From Prostheceraeus crozeri (lineage: Eukaryota > Platyhelminthes > Polycladida > Euryleptidae), in the NCBI GenBank assembly GCA_907163375.1, contig CAJQUW010016909.1:1-64000 (forward strand): a stretch of 64,000 nucleotides of DNA. Reading direction: 5' to 3'. This document shows positions 1 to 10,955 of this stretch, one piece after another (within the stretch, counting starts at the first letter, position 1; each line of letters begins with the position of its first letter). Below the pieces are notes generated by a model. It was not told where the DNA came from and did not search any database. It saw only the letters and a program-made list of their open reading frames with translations. The translations under genes and the position numbers were made by a program.

Positions 1-210
1 GGCGTCTGAGTATTTTCCATCTATATCCCATTGAATGCGTGCTTTCCTAGTATTCCAGTAATAAAATTCAACTGTACCACATATTTTCTGATACCCATCA
101 GGAAGGTAGCTTGAGTAAGGAACTAAATCTTCAGGTCCGTCGAAGTATGTTTTTGTAATAGAAACCCTATCACCTTTCACCAGAATTTCTTTGCTGCGCT
201 TCTCACTCAT
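1..210 (-). CDS. Unidentified protein, N-terminal 70 codons, cut by window edge
   Basis: An open frame starts at an ATG at 210 and runs without a stop to the window edge, about 70 residues. It begins MSEKRSKEILVKGDRVSITK and later contains GTVEFYYWNTRKARIQWDID. The pattern of short beta-strands around 'KGDRVSI' and 'ARIQWDIDG' resembles a small SH3/Tudor-like barrel of the kind found at the ends of some transposon and chromatin proteins; this is inference from pattern only. It could be a first exon, a single-exon gene or a transposon remnant. I do not recognise the family. Confidence 0.4.
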   Translation of the reverse strand, partial: MSEKRSKEILVKGDRVSITKTYFDGPEDLVPYSSYLPDGYQKICGTVEFYYWNTRKARIQWDIDGKYSDA

Positions 211-1759
211 TGTGGATAAAATTCGACGCATATGAGGACGCTCACGAACTCACGAATACTATGCTACGAGTATGATGCCAACATTACCATGATCGACAGA
301 AGCGAATCACGACAACTTTGGCAGCCAATGAAATTCCGCTTGTGTCCTTAGGGTAGAGGCTACTTTAGAATACAATACAACCTCGCGGGATCGCTTGGGA
401 CAGTCAGGTCAGATTCTAACAGAGATCTAACTGAGTTACAGAACAACGCTGACTTTTTGTTTCCTAACCTTCAAGGACGTGTGTGTGTCTTAATTTTGAG
501 ATGTGACGGAAATGTGAAATGTACCTACATGTAGGCCATTTTCCCATAGCGCCATTCCTGTCCACAAATGTATATATGTGAAGCAATGATTGATTCAGAC
601 CACCTGATAATGTCGAACTGTAAACTCATGTAAAGAATTTCGGAAGTATGTTTCTTGAAAACTTATATTTATGTGATGATTAAAGAAAAAAGAGTCTTGT
701 AAGATAGAATATTTGTCTTTTTTGTTAAATTCATTATGCTTAATATAGTTTGAAGTGAGAAAGCAATTATTTTAATAACCGTAGTCGCATTATGTTCATA
801 TAAAAACAAATTTCCAAACAAATAAAAAGAGAATTCGATATTCTTCTCAAGTAACCCCATAATAAGAAAACTACCTACATGTAGGTACAATTCTTACTAA
901 CCTTTGACCCTTTGGAACTCAGATGAGAAATATAGGTACATGCAAATCCAGCTATCCTAAATGCAAAGTTGTATCGCAGAATGTTACTTTTTAGATAAAA
1001 GTCATCTCAGTGAGCCATCTTCAGAAAAAAATGCGAAGCAAATTTAATATTTGTATGAAAAGAAGCAGGAAAAATATTCAAAGCTCGATTATAGCGAAGT
1101 ATGAATTAGCTTTAGGTAAAGAAATTGCTTCATTATTTATTATTGGTATATCATCGATGTTCTTATATTGAAAAGCAAGCTGACTACGGCTAGTAAGAAA
1201 TATATCTTGACTAGATACCAATACATAGAAAATTACCTACATGTAGGTACTTTTCTATCGGTCTTCAAATAAATGTCATGGATTCAATATACTATGTATT
1301 CGTTAAATACTACAAATTTAGGTCAGGAATACAGTAAATTCCATCAGTACAGCAATAAAGTCACCTTTTTCAATGCTCACTTTTTCACAAATGCACAAAA
1401 CATCTAATTTTATAATATTTTTCCTCGGAAAAAATCAAAAGTGCTATTTTTGAAATAAGATTGCTCGGCAAATATTTATTCAATAACCAAGACATTGTAA
1501 CATGCGTTTTTTGGGTGTATTCTCATTTTTGAACTCCTTTCATTTGCATAAAAGACGCATAGTTTAAGAATGACAGCCTTTTGAAAAGCAGTTAGAAAAG
1601 TACCTACATGTAGGTCACTTCTTGGTCAAATTATTAGCACTTGAAAAGTTGAAAGCATATTTTTGTAAAGGCAACCGTCATTTGTCATTTGCTGCCATAT
1701 TTTTTGATCAGATTTGCTGCACAGATGTTTCTCTCCTCGCCTTGTAGATTTGTGATAGA
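211..1759. other. Non-coding stretch with four evenly spaced palindromes
   Basis: I see no coding sequence here. Its notable content is four copies of the palindrome ACCTACATGTAGGT, listed separately. The stretch lies upstream of the minus-strand reading frame that starts at 210 and the plus-strand frame at 1760, so it could be a shared upstream region; that is inference. Confidence 0.5.
523..1615. repeat. Four regularly spaced copies of palindrome ACCTACATGTAGGT
   Basis: The perfect 14-bp palindrome ACCTACATGTAGGT occurs at 873-886, 1235-1248 and 1602-1615, and as a 13-bp version at 523-535. Centre-to-centre spacing is 350, 362 and 367 bp. The sequence between copies is not repeated, so this is not a simple tandem array. 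Each core has an A-rich left arm (GAAA-type) and a T-rich right arm (TTTTC or TTCTT), so the dyad symmetry extends imperfectly beyond the core. I saw no other full copy in the window. Confidence 0.8.
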
Positions 1760-2125
1760 ATGAGATTCGTGGCGACGGTAGTGTTGTGTTGCATTGTCAC
1801 TTTTTACGGTCTTAATTACTTATTCGCAAATGAGACACTTCATAAATCCATTTGGTATCGCAGTGACAAAAATTCAACTTCCCAACTTTTATTTATAAGC
1901 GTTTTTCTTCGAGCAACAATCGCTTCCTCTTCAAGGGCACAGTCATCTTTCGATTCAATCCGTTGTTTCACAAAAGCACACAACACTACCGCTGCAGAAA
2001 CTGATCAAGCACGCATCCTTATTCAGGTCATGGACTTGAAGCTAACTCGTGCGAACAATACGAGCAAACTGCGGTTTTCCCATTTGTTTCTTTTAGCTGA
2101 TGACTCTAGCCATAAATGCACATAG
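1760..2125 (+). CDS. Possible small secreted or type II membrane protein, 121 codons
   Basis: The frame opens with MRFVATVVLCCIVTFYGLNY, a hydrophobic stretch that would serve as a signal peptide or a single N-terminal membrane anchor. A Ser/Thr-rich segment with possible N-glycosylation sites (NST, NTT, NTS) follows. The stop codon TAG is directly followed by GTAAAT, a plausible splice donor, so the frame might instead be a first exon using an earlier donor. No family is recognised. The hydrophobic start argues for a real gene, but chance is not excluded at this length. Confidence 0.35.
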   Translation: MRFVATVVLCCIVTFYGLNYLFANETLHKSIWYRSDKNSTSQLLFISVFLRATIASSSRAQSSFDSIRCFTKAHNTTAAETDQARILIQVMDLKLTRANNTSKLRFSHLFLLADDSSHKCT

Positions 2126-3789
2126 GTAAATGCAACTTCCCTAAAATATTCTATTCATGAGTTATCAAACTGCTTGAACGCCTTCATCGCGCATTTCTCC
2201 ACGCAGCATGAAGGTACTCGACAGTCACAAGATGACTAGTATGCTACAGTAGTGACGATTGTTCGTCGATTGCCTGGAACTCTAGAAATATATGCAATAT
2301 ACATGTGCAATATTCTTTTTCAATTACAGTCCGTTTCCTAAATCGTTGCACAACCCTGAAAGCTATTTTATCTCTTGCTTATTCTCATCAAATTTAAACG
2401 TAAGCTGCTTAAGCTAATTTAATTGATTACTGAACTCATTCACTTGGTCAGTCGAGACATTTGCTCGGTTTAGGAAACAGTGTGGTGTCCCTTATTAAAT
2501 GAAGTAATTAGTGATAAAAAATGTCCTGCAGACAACAATGGGTCAAGATCGATTTTCTGATCTGATAGTTACTGATTCAAATCGACGTCAAACATCGATT
2601 TAGATGAAACAAGGTTGATCCAACAAGTCCAACAAGCTAGACCCCAAATTTGAAGTGCATATCGCCACTGATTTTGCTGAAGCCCGATTAACTAATTGAG
2701 CCATAAACGAAGTCACGATGTGACGGCACTTTTGTTGCATTTATTATTCGTATAAGGAGTGACAGAGCTGCTAGAAAGAAGTCGTGAATAAACAATAAGC
2801 TGCGTTTATTGCAAAAAATAACAGCAGTACCTCTGGTCTCAACTCGAAGCAAAATCACAGTCAAACAAATGTTGGACTCCAGCTCCTTCAAGTATGTCAA
2901 GCTCATCATACATTGTGAACACTAATTTACACAGATATTAACGCCACCAAATGGGAAATGGGAAAATTTTGCTAAGTCGAGAGATCATGTTCTCGGCTAT
3001 GAGTTCGCGACAGGACGAAAGACTTTGAGTTCAGCTGACAGTCAATAACTAACCAATAACAAGTGAATGAATGCCAACAAGTCAACTTAATTATTGAAAT
3101 AAAAGTGACAAGCCACGAGTATTCTTGTCTTAGAAAGTAAATTTATTGAGTGTGACAGGTCAGATATGAAGCAATTATAAAAGAAGAAAAGGAAAGAATC
3201 AAGCACACAGAAATTCTTTAATAATCTACGTGAAGCCCAATTTCTCACGGATTGTTGAATTGCAAGAAGCAACCATTACGAAAATTAGTTTCTCGAAATC
3301 ACAGAGGCGATGATGCTGAAGTTGAAAGACAAAGAGCGTTACAGGAATCCACCATGATTTGGTATTGCACGTGCAATTTTAACGTACAACAAGATCAGGA
3401 AATAGCCGTTTGGAGGCGATCACACCATTCCTTAGCTTGTCTGACATCTTCTGCCGCGAAGCGATGAATTCGTTGGGACTCCACCTATAAGACAAATAAT
3501 ATGGCAGAGGTTTATACCGATAAAATTTCACTTCATAATTATTATGGACTTCTATAGAATCAGCAAGTTCATCGACGTCCCGCGTCTTCATCACCACATT
3601 TATTGTCAATCATTTAGCGGCGTGGAACGTTGAAGAACTGGCCTAACTTCATTCTACATTAAGTTGAAAAGCATTGATTTCATTTTGTGCCCATGAGCCT
3701 TGGGAGGGGGAGGGAATCCCAGTCAGCTTGACTGTAGTGTGGGGCGGCCTCGTACACATCACAAAAATGCCACATGAGCTGCGAACATT
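2126..3789. other. Mostly unannotated; one MITE
   Basis: Apart from the MITE at 2326-2488 I see no recognisable gene. A minus-strand open frame at 3379-3609 has protein-like composition (it contains YRYKPLPYYLSYRWSPNEF) but matches nothing I know and has no convincing splice context. Confidence 0.4.
2326..2488 (+). mobile_element. MITE, copy A (163 bp)
   Basis: It begins ACAGTCCGTTTCCTAAATCG and ends TTTAGGAAACAGTGTGGTGT. The ends are imperfect inverted repeats sharing GTTTCCTAAA. A copy about 90% identical lies in the opposite orientation at 46461-46627, and similarity stops at these ends, which fixes the boundaries. No coding capacity is visible. The superfamily is unassigned because the target duplication is unclear. 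Confidence 0.7.
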
Positions 3790-4064
3790 CCCGTGCGGAA
3801 ATAAATGGGTATGAATCATAGTACATCATAATATGATTTAGCATGAATTTTTCATACTAGGAAAGTTTCTCACCATTTCATGGTATGATTTCGTGTGATT
3901 TTCTTACTAAAATTTCGGCTGATGCACGCTTCATAGCGTTGAACAAGCCACAAATCAACCGCGCGCAAGCATGAATTGATCTAACGAGTCGTCACTGCCT
4001 AATCATTTTTATATTTAAGCCAACTGCCTGTTCATTTACTTACCCCCTTGATACTGTCCACCGT

Positions 4065-4080
4065 GACGAAACGCGTCGGG
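4065..4080 (+). repeat. 16-nt motif GACGAAACGCGTCGGG (also inverted at 31789)
   Basis: The same 16 bases occur on the minus strand at 31789-31804. The motif contains a short GACG/CGTC hairpin. From memory, motifs of this form recur near the 3' ends of Penelope-like elements, so both sites may mark remnants of one family; that link is inference. Confidence 0.5.
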
Positions 4081-4337
4081 GAACTTTATTTATTTTTTAA
4101 AAAATAAAAAAATCGTCTAAATTGAGGGAGAGCTATATTTTTGCTTACATCGTGGAAAATTGAACTTTTAAAATAAAATGTTTCATTGTTTATTGTTTTT
4201 TATGATCCTCTTATTAGGAATATCCGTATTATTTTATTCATCAGATTCCATGTTATACATGTATCATGAAAAATTATGATATCATTGATTGTTTCAATGT
4301 CATTTTGTTTTTGTAGTAGAATAGAGCTCGTTCTTAA

Positions 4338-4530
4338 CTGAATGATTCAAATTGAATGGAACATAGTTTAAATTGAATAGAATATTTTTGAATTGAATGG
4401 GCCAGGCTCTAAACTGAGTATAACACTTTTAAATAGAATGGAACAGGCTTTAAACTGAATAGAACATCTTTAAATAGAATGGAACAGGTTTTAAATAGAA
4501 TGGAACAACTTTTAATTAGAATGGAAAAAG
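4338..4530 (+). repeat. Degenerate AT-rich tandem array (unit about 22 bp)
   Basis: About eight degenerate units of the form 'TTTAAA(T/C)AGAATGGAACA' follow one another. Units differ by several bases each, so the array is old. Confidence 0.65.
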
Positions 4531-5126
4531 ATGTAGATTTGTCGTTTGACTTCTTCTAAACGTCCTGCTGAAAGATATTTTGGATCTACTCTTCACAACG
4601 GTGTTAGTCAGGAAACGACCTCTTCGTGAAAAAAAGCAATTGTGTGTGGTCTACCACGGCTATCTTGCGGCTAATCTGATTGTTCGTGGAGTTAGATCGG
4701 GTTATCGTGACACGCTCCGGAGCAAAGGCAAAAGGAGCATGTCAAAACGGTCCGTGAGTTTGACGCACAGCATTCTGACTGAGGTTGTAGAGCATTATAC
4801 TAACTCCGCACATAATGTCTGGAGGAAGCGACTCAAATCATCAAGGAAGCTTAGCGAACCGGGCAGTTGTCCGCGTGTAATCAAACAAAACATTCTACGA
4901 GTGACTTTTGGCTCTTTTAACTTATTTCGTCTTTTCTTCTTACCACTTTTGAATTTTCTAATGCCAATCAGACGTTGATACAGGGTGTTCACGTTATTAC
5001 CGCCGCCGTTAATATGAATCAAAATAAATAAAATTATAATGCTGAATGAAAAACAATGTGAATGTTTAACATGATAACGTTTAATTGAAATGTACAAAAT
5101 ATAACCAAAAATATAGAATATGGGTA

Positions 5127-5527
5127 TTACATACGAGTATATTGTTCAATACGACGACCTTGATGTTCAATGCACATACCACAGCGCTTGGAAAAGTTGG
5201 AAAAACAATTTTGAACTATATTGTTATCAATCTGGTTGAATGCATTCTCACATTTCTCTGCTAGTTCTTGTAAAGTAGCTGGCCTTGGTTGGTATCTGCT
5301 TTTAGTATTAGCGGCGGGAATAGCGTGAACATCCTGCATATCCATGTATTGCGTAAAACTGTGTGAATGTGAATTATCATCATTGCACAGTTTGGTGCAA
5401 TGTCCTTCGCCTGACGATAACCGACCGTATCGGTTGAAAGGCCTCGCGTTTTTAGCAATATCCGAAGTGAAGTAAAGACTTCGTCTTTCAGGCATGCCAT
5501 GACAGTCATGATTAATGCAAAAGTCAT
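5127..5527 (-). pseudogene. Tc1/mariner-like transposase C-terminal remnant
   Basis: Two overlapping minus-strand frames cover this stretch. The one at 5127-5495 ends with a segment reading LQELAEKCENAFNQIDNNIV, then a run of basic residues and CIEHQGRR. This fits the C-terminal end of IS630/Tc1-type DDE transposases, where a helix of the type 'LkeaIreaf..I..e' is followed by 'RRlekCIeanGgh'. The catalytic region is not readable here, and the reading frame changes near 5300. The fragment lies inside the decayed TIR element at 3791-6795, but whether it belongs to that element or is an insertion cannot be told. Confidence 0.4.
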
Positions 5528-5629
5528 TTATTCAAGAAATGTTGCAGCATTTTTAGTTTTTGATTCAAAATTTTTCAGTGAACAAGCATTGTTACATTAG
5601 TTCAAGTGAGGCCATTCCTGGTGTATGAT

Positions 5630-5795
5630 TAAATATCCTCAATTGCCACTGGCTTTGTCAGGAATCAAAAAGAAATCTTTGCAATACCCAATATTTCGCT
5701 ATTCTTCATCACCGATGAAAGAATAGCGAAATATTGGGTATTGCAAAGATTTCTTTTTGATTCCTGAGAAAGCCAGTGGCAATTGAATATATTTA
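5630..5795. repeat. Near-perfect 77-bp inverted repeat with 12-nt loop
   Basis: The left arm 5630-5706 and right arm 5719-5795 are reverse complements with one mismatch in the inner 67 bp and two more further out. The loop is CATCACCGATGA. A 12-bp direct repeat, AACAAGCATTGT, lies outside the arms at 5581-5592 and 5796-5807. The near identity of the arms points to a recent foldback element or recent palindrome formation. Confidence 0.85.
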
Positions 5796-6143
5796 AACAA
5801 GCATTGTGTCTTACTTTTCAGTCCGGAATTTTTTACGCTCTTGAGGAAAATAATTTTGGAAATTTTCAGCCGTGTTCCGTACTAACTGGTAAAAATCTTG
5901 AAACAGTCATTGATTAAATGAATGCTGTACGCTTAAAGTGATCTGGAAACGGTGATCAGCACGAAATGCTTTTAGCCGACAAGTTGAGTGATTTTAATTA
6001 TTTTTGATAATCAAGAAATTAGTGTCATATAACATTCATCAGAAATATTTGAGTATTTCTAATTTTGAGGCTCAATCACACAACACCATTATATGAAAAA
6101 GAATATAATACTGATAACTGAAAAAGCTGACAATAGCAACATA

Positions 6144-6608
6144 TCGTCGTTATCGCGACAGTATCTCATATGTGATTTCAAGGTTATTGGTTACTACCTA
6201 CTATGTGTCAAAAAACAAACTTTTCAGGAGAAGCAAAACTGTCTGTAGATGACGATACTTATCGAAACTGGGAACCATCTTAGCATTTGCCCTTTAACAT
6301 TCTTCTACTATCGATAAGATATTTTAAATATAAATTGAATCCAAGAAAAGGCTGCAATTTGAGTGTAGTCCATGTTATGAATGCCCTTGTGAGATATTAC
6401 TTGCTAGCAGTCTAGGGCCAAACTTTTATGTGACTAACCCATAAGATTTAGGTTGTGTTAGTCGCTGAGCTGAAATTTTGACACAGGATCTGGATAAGCA
6501 TCTATATGGCTTTTATCGAAAAAAACGAAAATTGCTAAAAAACACACATAGCAGTATTACAACTGTTCCCTAAAATGCACATATGAAATACTGTCGCGAC
6601 AACGACGA
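6144..6608. mobile_element. MITE with 31-bp TIRs and TA target duplication
   Basis: The left end TCGTCGTTATCGCGACAGTA and the inverted right end (TCGTCGTTGTCGCGACAGTA) match at 29 of 31 positions over the full TIR. TA flanks both ends (6142-6143 and 6609-6610), as expected for a Tc1/mariner-type insertion. The 465-bp interior has no coding capacity. Confidence 0.75.
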
Positions 6609-6796
6609 TATAACCAAAATTGGTTCGTAATCACACGATGAAAAGTTGACTATACTACGTTCATGCTAAGAAAAAACCTACTGTAATCACACTATGATAA
6701 AATCCTGCTGTAATCACACTATGAAAAACTCATACTGTGAAAAATTCATACTATGATCATGCGTATGAATTCTTACTGTTGTCATACGTATGAAAA

Positions 6797-7850
6797 GCTG
6801 CGTCAGGAAGGGCCTCCGGCGTAAAACATTGCTTCAACCTATTTGCTTGATTATGGATTCGGTTAGTAATGGCTGGGGTACAGCCCGAAGTACCCGATGG
6901 GCATCCTCATCAGCCTACGTGAAGAAGAATGATGGAGGAGGGAACCAACCATGTTCAGGATATGATGGCCATCGGCTTGATGCTGACTGGAAGGTTAAGA
7001 AGGAGTATTTAGAGTAAGCACATGGAATGTCGGAAGTATGTCGAGCAGGTCAGGTGAAGTGGCTGAGACGATTAAAAGAAGAATTGATGCATGTTGTCTG
7101 CAAGAGACTCGCTGGAAAGGTGGCTCAGGTTTGGCCCTCATGGTGGTCGGATTAAGTTTCTGTTGCAAAGCAAGGAGGACGGTGACGCTGGGGTTGGGAT
7201 TCTCATAGCGGAGAAATAGGCTGACAAAATTGTGGCAGTCGAAAGAATGTACTCGTACATATCTTGGTGGATAAGAGAGTGTGACTCTCACTTTTGACGA
7301 ATTCCGGACCAAGATAATGATCATCCTTGGTGCTGACTTGAACGGTCATGCAGGACGAGATACTAACGGATGCGATGGTGTGCATGGTGGCTTTGGTTTC
7401 GGTGACAGAAATAATGAAGGCTTGCAAATTTTTTACTCTGCTGATGCGCATGGTCTCGTTCTAACATTTTCTTTAAGAAAGACCCGGAAAAGTTGGTAAC
7501 GTACAGATCTGGATGAAACGAGAGTGCTATCGACTACATTCTCATCCGCAGTCGCGATAGAATTTGTTTAAAAGATTCTAAAGTAATTCCTGGAGAAGAA
7601 TCTGTATCCCAACAGAGTGCCACTCATTGACATCCAGATAAAAAATTTGAAGAAATGCCAAGAAAATCATTCCACGATTGCGAGTTTGGAAGCTGAAGTC
7701 TCCTCAGCTCAAGTAGCGATACATTTTAACGAGGAGGTTTTGAAGTATGATGGAAGTGTTGCAGACCAAAATACAGTTTGCTTGACGAACACTTTACTTG
7801 AACAGGATGAAGACAGCTCGGATACACAGTGCTGAAAAAGTGTGTAGGGA
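6797..7850 (+). mobile_element. RTE-like LINE, 5' half with endonuclease domain
   Basis: It starts with a leader containing CGTCAGGAAGGGC-CTCCGGCGTAAAA, common at the start of this LINE class. From about 7019 the translation gives 'TWNVGSMSSRSGEVAE', 'CCLQETRWKGG', 'ILGADLNGHAGRD' and 'GVHGGFGFGDRN', the motifs of an AP-like endonuclease (catalytic Glu in QETRW, Asp/Asn in DLNGH). The frame is broken in several places (stops and shifts near 7205-7270 and 7498), and the reverse transcriptase is absent, so the copy is dead and 3'-truncated near 7850. Confidence 0.75.
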
Positions 7851-7942
7851 TTTCATTGAAAACATCGCATGTCAAAATATCGTAAATGAAAAATATCACA
7901 CATGAAAACATCGAAACATCATACTTAGAAACATCGTATTCT

Positions 7943-8035
7943 CAACATTATATTAGGAAATGATGTGGATGAATAGACATCCAGTTAATTCGCAACATTA
8001 TATTAGGAAATGATATGGATGAATAGACATCCAGC
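7943..8035 (+). repeat. Tandem duplication, 50-bp period, two copies
   Basis: The 43-bp unit starting CAACATTATATTAGGAAATG occurs at 7943-7985 and 7993-8035 with a single difference. Confidence 0.85.
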
Positions 8036-8040
8036 TAGTG

Positions 8041-10735
8041 TCAAGATTTTCGAACATTCATGTTAAATTGAAAGTTCCGCAACATAGGAAAAATATGGTA
8101 ATCTACAAAGCAATATATTTTATTGTGCAAACACAATCAAGATGTGTTTTAAGATGATCAGAAGAAAGAGGATTGAAAAGGATCCTACAAGAGTGATTCC
8201 TAGAGTGACACAAAAGTTAAAATGACCCAATTTGCCCATCATGTTATTTCTTTCAAGAATGCGGACTAGTTTCGGTCGAAGTGACCATACGTCGTGTCTA
8301 AGAAAGTGCATGACCAAGGTAGAGCTTTGTTGTACATCAATTGTCTTAAGCACACAGAACGAAAGTGGTGACAACTCCGCTTGAATTCACGCTGACTCGT
8401 AAAATGTCTATGAGATGACCGCCAGGCGCTAACAATGCGCTCATTTAGAAAAATACAGAATCATTGACAATTTCAAATGATGTGAAACACTTAGGGAACA
8501 AGATGACATATGACATAATCTTTAATAACAAAAAATGTAGCAAACTCTGTCAGTGATCACGCAGACAAATCAGTTAGGAAAGATCTACTTAATTACTTAA
8601 GATCATTGTAAAAACTCTGACTGATGCATTTGCAGCAATGCAGCCTTATAACACTATCTTTGAGTAGTACCGGCAAGTAGAGCTGTGCTCCATGAAAATG
8701 CCGAATTTCCAAGAACTGAAATGATTATTGCACGTTGTTGATTCTCCTTCAAATTTTACAGTTTAATAATGGCAGTAGATATCTACATTCCTGTGTTTTA
8801 GAAACTTGGCCATACCTTTTATTATACTATTTTTTCCTTTTTTTGCGAATAGCGCCTCAAAATAGGTATAAATTTTAAAATGCACAACGTTTCGGAAGTC
8901 TTGTTCACGTACAAATAAACCAAGTCAGGCTTTAAAAAACATCAAAGAGCATAATATACAAAATTTAATTGTAGGGCCTAGTTAATGTAAAATTTGGGGA
9001 TATCTATCACTACAGAAAGAGGAAATACCTAAAGAATCAAGAAATCTTATTCAACCAAGCATCTAAAAACACATTCAGAAAAGTAAATAATATGGCAATG
9101 AAAAAAGTCTACGCACAAGTGAAAAGGAAGGCATTTTAAAAAGAGTACAAAACTATGATAAGAAGGATAAAGGGTGTGAGGAGAGGGGCATTTTATCCTT
9201 CTTGAACAATTTATATATTTATAACATATAAATGATGCACAAGCATTTCACTCATCATGTTTCGGTTTACGTGGAGGGCGATGGCCCATAGTTCCCCTTT
9301 TTCCTACACATATTCAGATAATTTGAAGACATGCACCGAACCTAGCACAGACTGGAATACTGCACCGACCTTGAGTAAAACTACGAAATCCATGATGAAC
9401 AAGCATGTTCCAGAAGTACACGTTCGAAGAAAAACAATCGATAATCTATCAGCATTTTGCCGTTAAGGTAAATTTAATAGCTTACAATGCTGATGCTAAA
9501 TATCACCGGTAATAGTCACATCACATACATGATGTGCCGTGATTAAATACATTTTCTATCTCACCGGCAATTTTCGTGCAAAATCTCCGAGTGAATACCG
9601 CAAAATTTAATGTCGAAAAGTTGACGGAGCAGTTGTGGCAGCTCAGCGACGTATTTCTCTTTTAATAGAAGTCTCCAACTAAAGAGACAAATTCCTCATA
9701 CAGAGTGAAACCTTCCTACTGCCTCTATAATGGGATCACTTTCCGTGAAAAATGAGTTAATGTCTCTTCATCTGGATTGTGGACCAGTTCTATAACTGTA
9801 CCTTAGGCTACAAAAAAAAGTGGTTCAAGTCGTCAAAAAACTTCTGTAAACGGACCACTTCTATCGATAAAAGGTGTAATTTCTCACGATAAAATATGAA
9901 TTCAGAATTTTCTATTCACATGGAGATTATAGAACGCTATGTTCAGCATTACAGTTGATACATCAGGACGCAAGTACCAGTTTCGACACATTAAAAAAAC
10001 TCAGCTGTTTTGCGAGTGCCGGCAAACACATCTACATGTATTTGAGACTGAACTGCTATCACAAACGGAGCAATGAAGTGTGTAGGGATCCAGAAGCGGT
10101 TCTAAGAACCTGAGCTGTGAAATGGTCCCAATTCATGAAATCGAGATGATAAGTCAAACATCAACAAAATGGACGCAATCTACACCAGATTCCTTTATTA
10201 TTAACAATTATTGGAACGAGTTTTAAATGAAATTTAATGCAGCCTTCAGTTTTACAAAAAAATTACTATTGTCATATTCAAAAACACGCAACATGCATTA
10301 CAACGGATTTATGCTGGAAAAGCCATTCAGCTTCAAATTGCAAACCTACACTTCATTTAATGAAAATCGTTTTGCAAGTTCTACGTGCGTATCTGAAAGA
10401 ATATGGGTATTAACAAATTGAATAATTTTGAATACCTCTTTATGTGGACCACATACGTGCAGATGGATCCAATCCGGTTGTCTGACACGAGGTTTATCTT
10501 AATTTTTATTCAAGAAAAGATTCGATCTCATTTTCCGTGAACAAGTCACCTAGACGAAGCGTGATCAGAGAATCACGAAAAATTGAATTTTTTATGTCAA
10601 TAAAGTCGCTACATAGGGGGAAATTTTTTTGCTATGGTTGGAATAAGCGTAATTTCGTGTTTAATGCCTAATTAACGGTCGCAAAAATGTGAGTCTACCT
10701 CTTTCACAAAAAATTGAAATGCTTTGTAAATTCAC
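8041..10735. other. No gene recognised (expected downstream part of Sbf)
   Basis: The stretch is AT-rich with no protein I recognise. Plus-strand 9257-9466 is open for 69 codons but has no family signature. The short final exon of Sbf (the last roughly 30 residues of the PH domain, the stop and the 3' UTR) should lie here or further left; I searched the minus strand for it by eye and could not place it. Confidence 0.45.
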
Positions 10736-10864
10736 CTCAATAAATGCGTGTTCCGGGATCTTCTTGGGGGCCATCTGCACCGAGCGGATGATTCGCACAG
10801 ACCGAACGTCCTTCAAATCGATGAATCCTCGATATGAAACTCGGTCTTCCTCATAATACTGAAG
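10736..10864 (-). CDS. Sbf: Sbf (MTMR5/13-like) exon: core of the C-terminal PH domain
   Basis: This 43-codon exon lies between an acceptor (TTTCCAG at 10865-10871) and a donor (GTGAAT at 10730-10735). It encodes LQYYEEDRVSYRGFIDLKDV, then ends in KKIPEHAFIE. It joins in phase 0 to the preceding exon, giving 'RHQ-LQYYEED', which parallels 'KHQLRYYD...CKGxIDLAEVE' in vertebrate MTMR5/MTMR13. The intron between the two exons is only 91 bp. The following exon with the last PH helix was not found. In the family this domain contributes to membrane and lipid binding. Confidence 0.9.
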
Positions 10865-10955
10865 CTGGAAAGGAAAGCGTATTTCTGTATATTCAAATAC
10901 CGGAAATCACATGCTACTGTCTGTCAGTTTAGTAACAAGATTATAGCATTATTAC

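Larger units (their letters stand above)
3791..6795. mobile_element. Decayed relative of the BEN-carrying TIR element
   Basis: The left end reads CCCGTGCGGAAATAAATGGG, followed by TATGAATCATAG. This is a diverged form of the terminus at 23204 read inward (CCCGCGAGAAAATAAGTGGG then TATGAATCATAG). Both flanks carry TCATAC/GTATGA-type motifs, at about 3815-3900 and 6640-6795. The right terminus itself is missing: the repeat array stops where an RTE-like LINE leader starts at about 6797. The interior holds a Tc1-like transposase tail, a long inverted repeat and a TA-flanked MITE, so the interval is composite. No BEN sequence was found inside. Confidence 0.5.

Noticed and set aside
4580-4978. Plus-strand frame of 132 codons
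   Set aside because: No motif or splice context; it overlaps an opposite-strand frame and lies in decayed repeat sequence.
5095-5097. Possible BEN relic in the second TIR element
   Set aside because: I looked for BEN motifs throughout 3791-6795 and found none; the only readable protein is Tc1-like.
7943-8035. CRISPR-like repeat
   Set aside because: Only two copies with a 7-bp gap in a eukaryotic genome; a simple tandem duplication.
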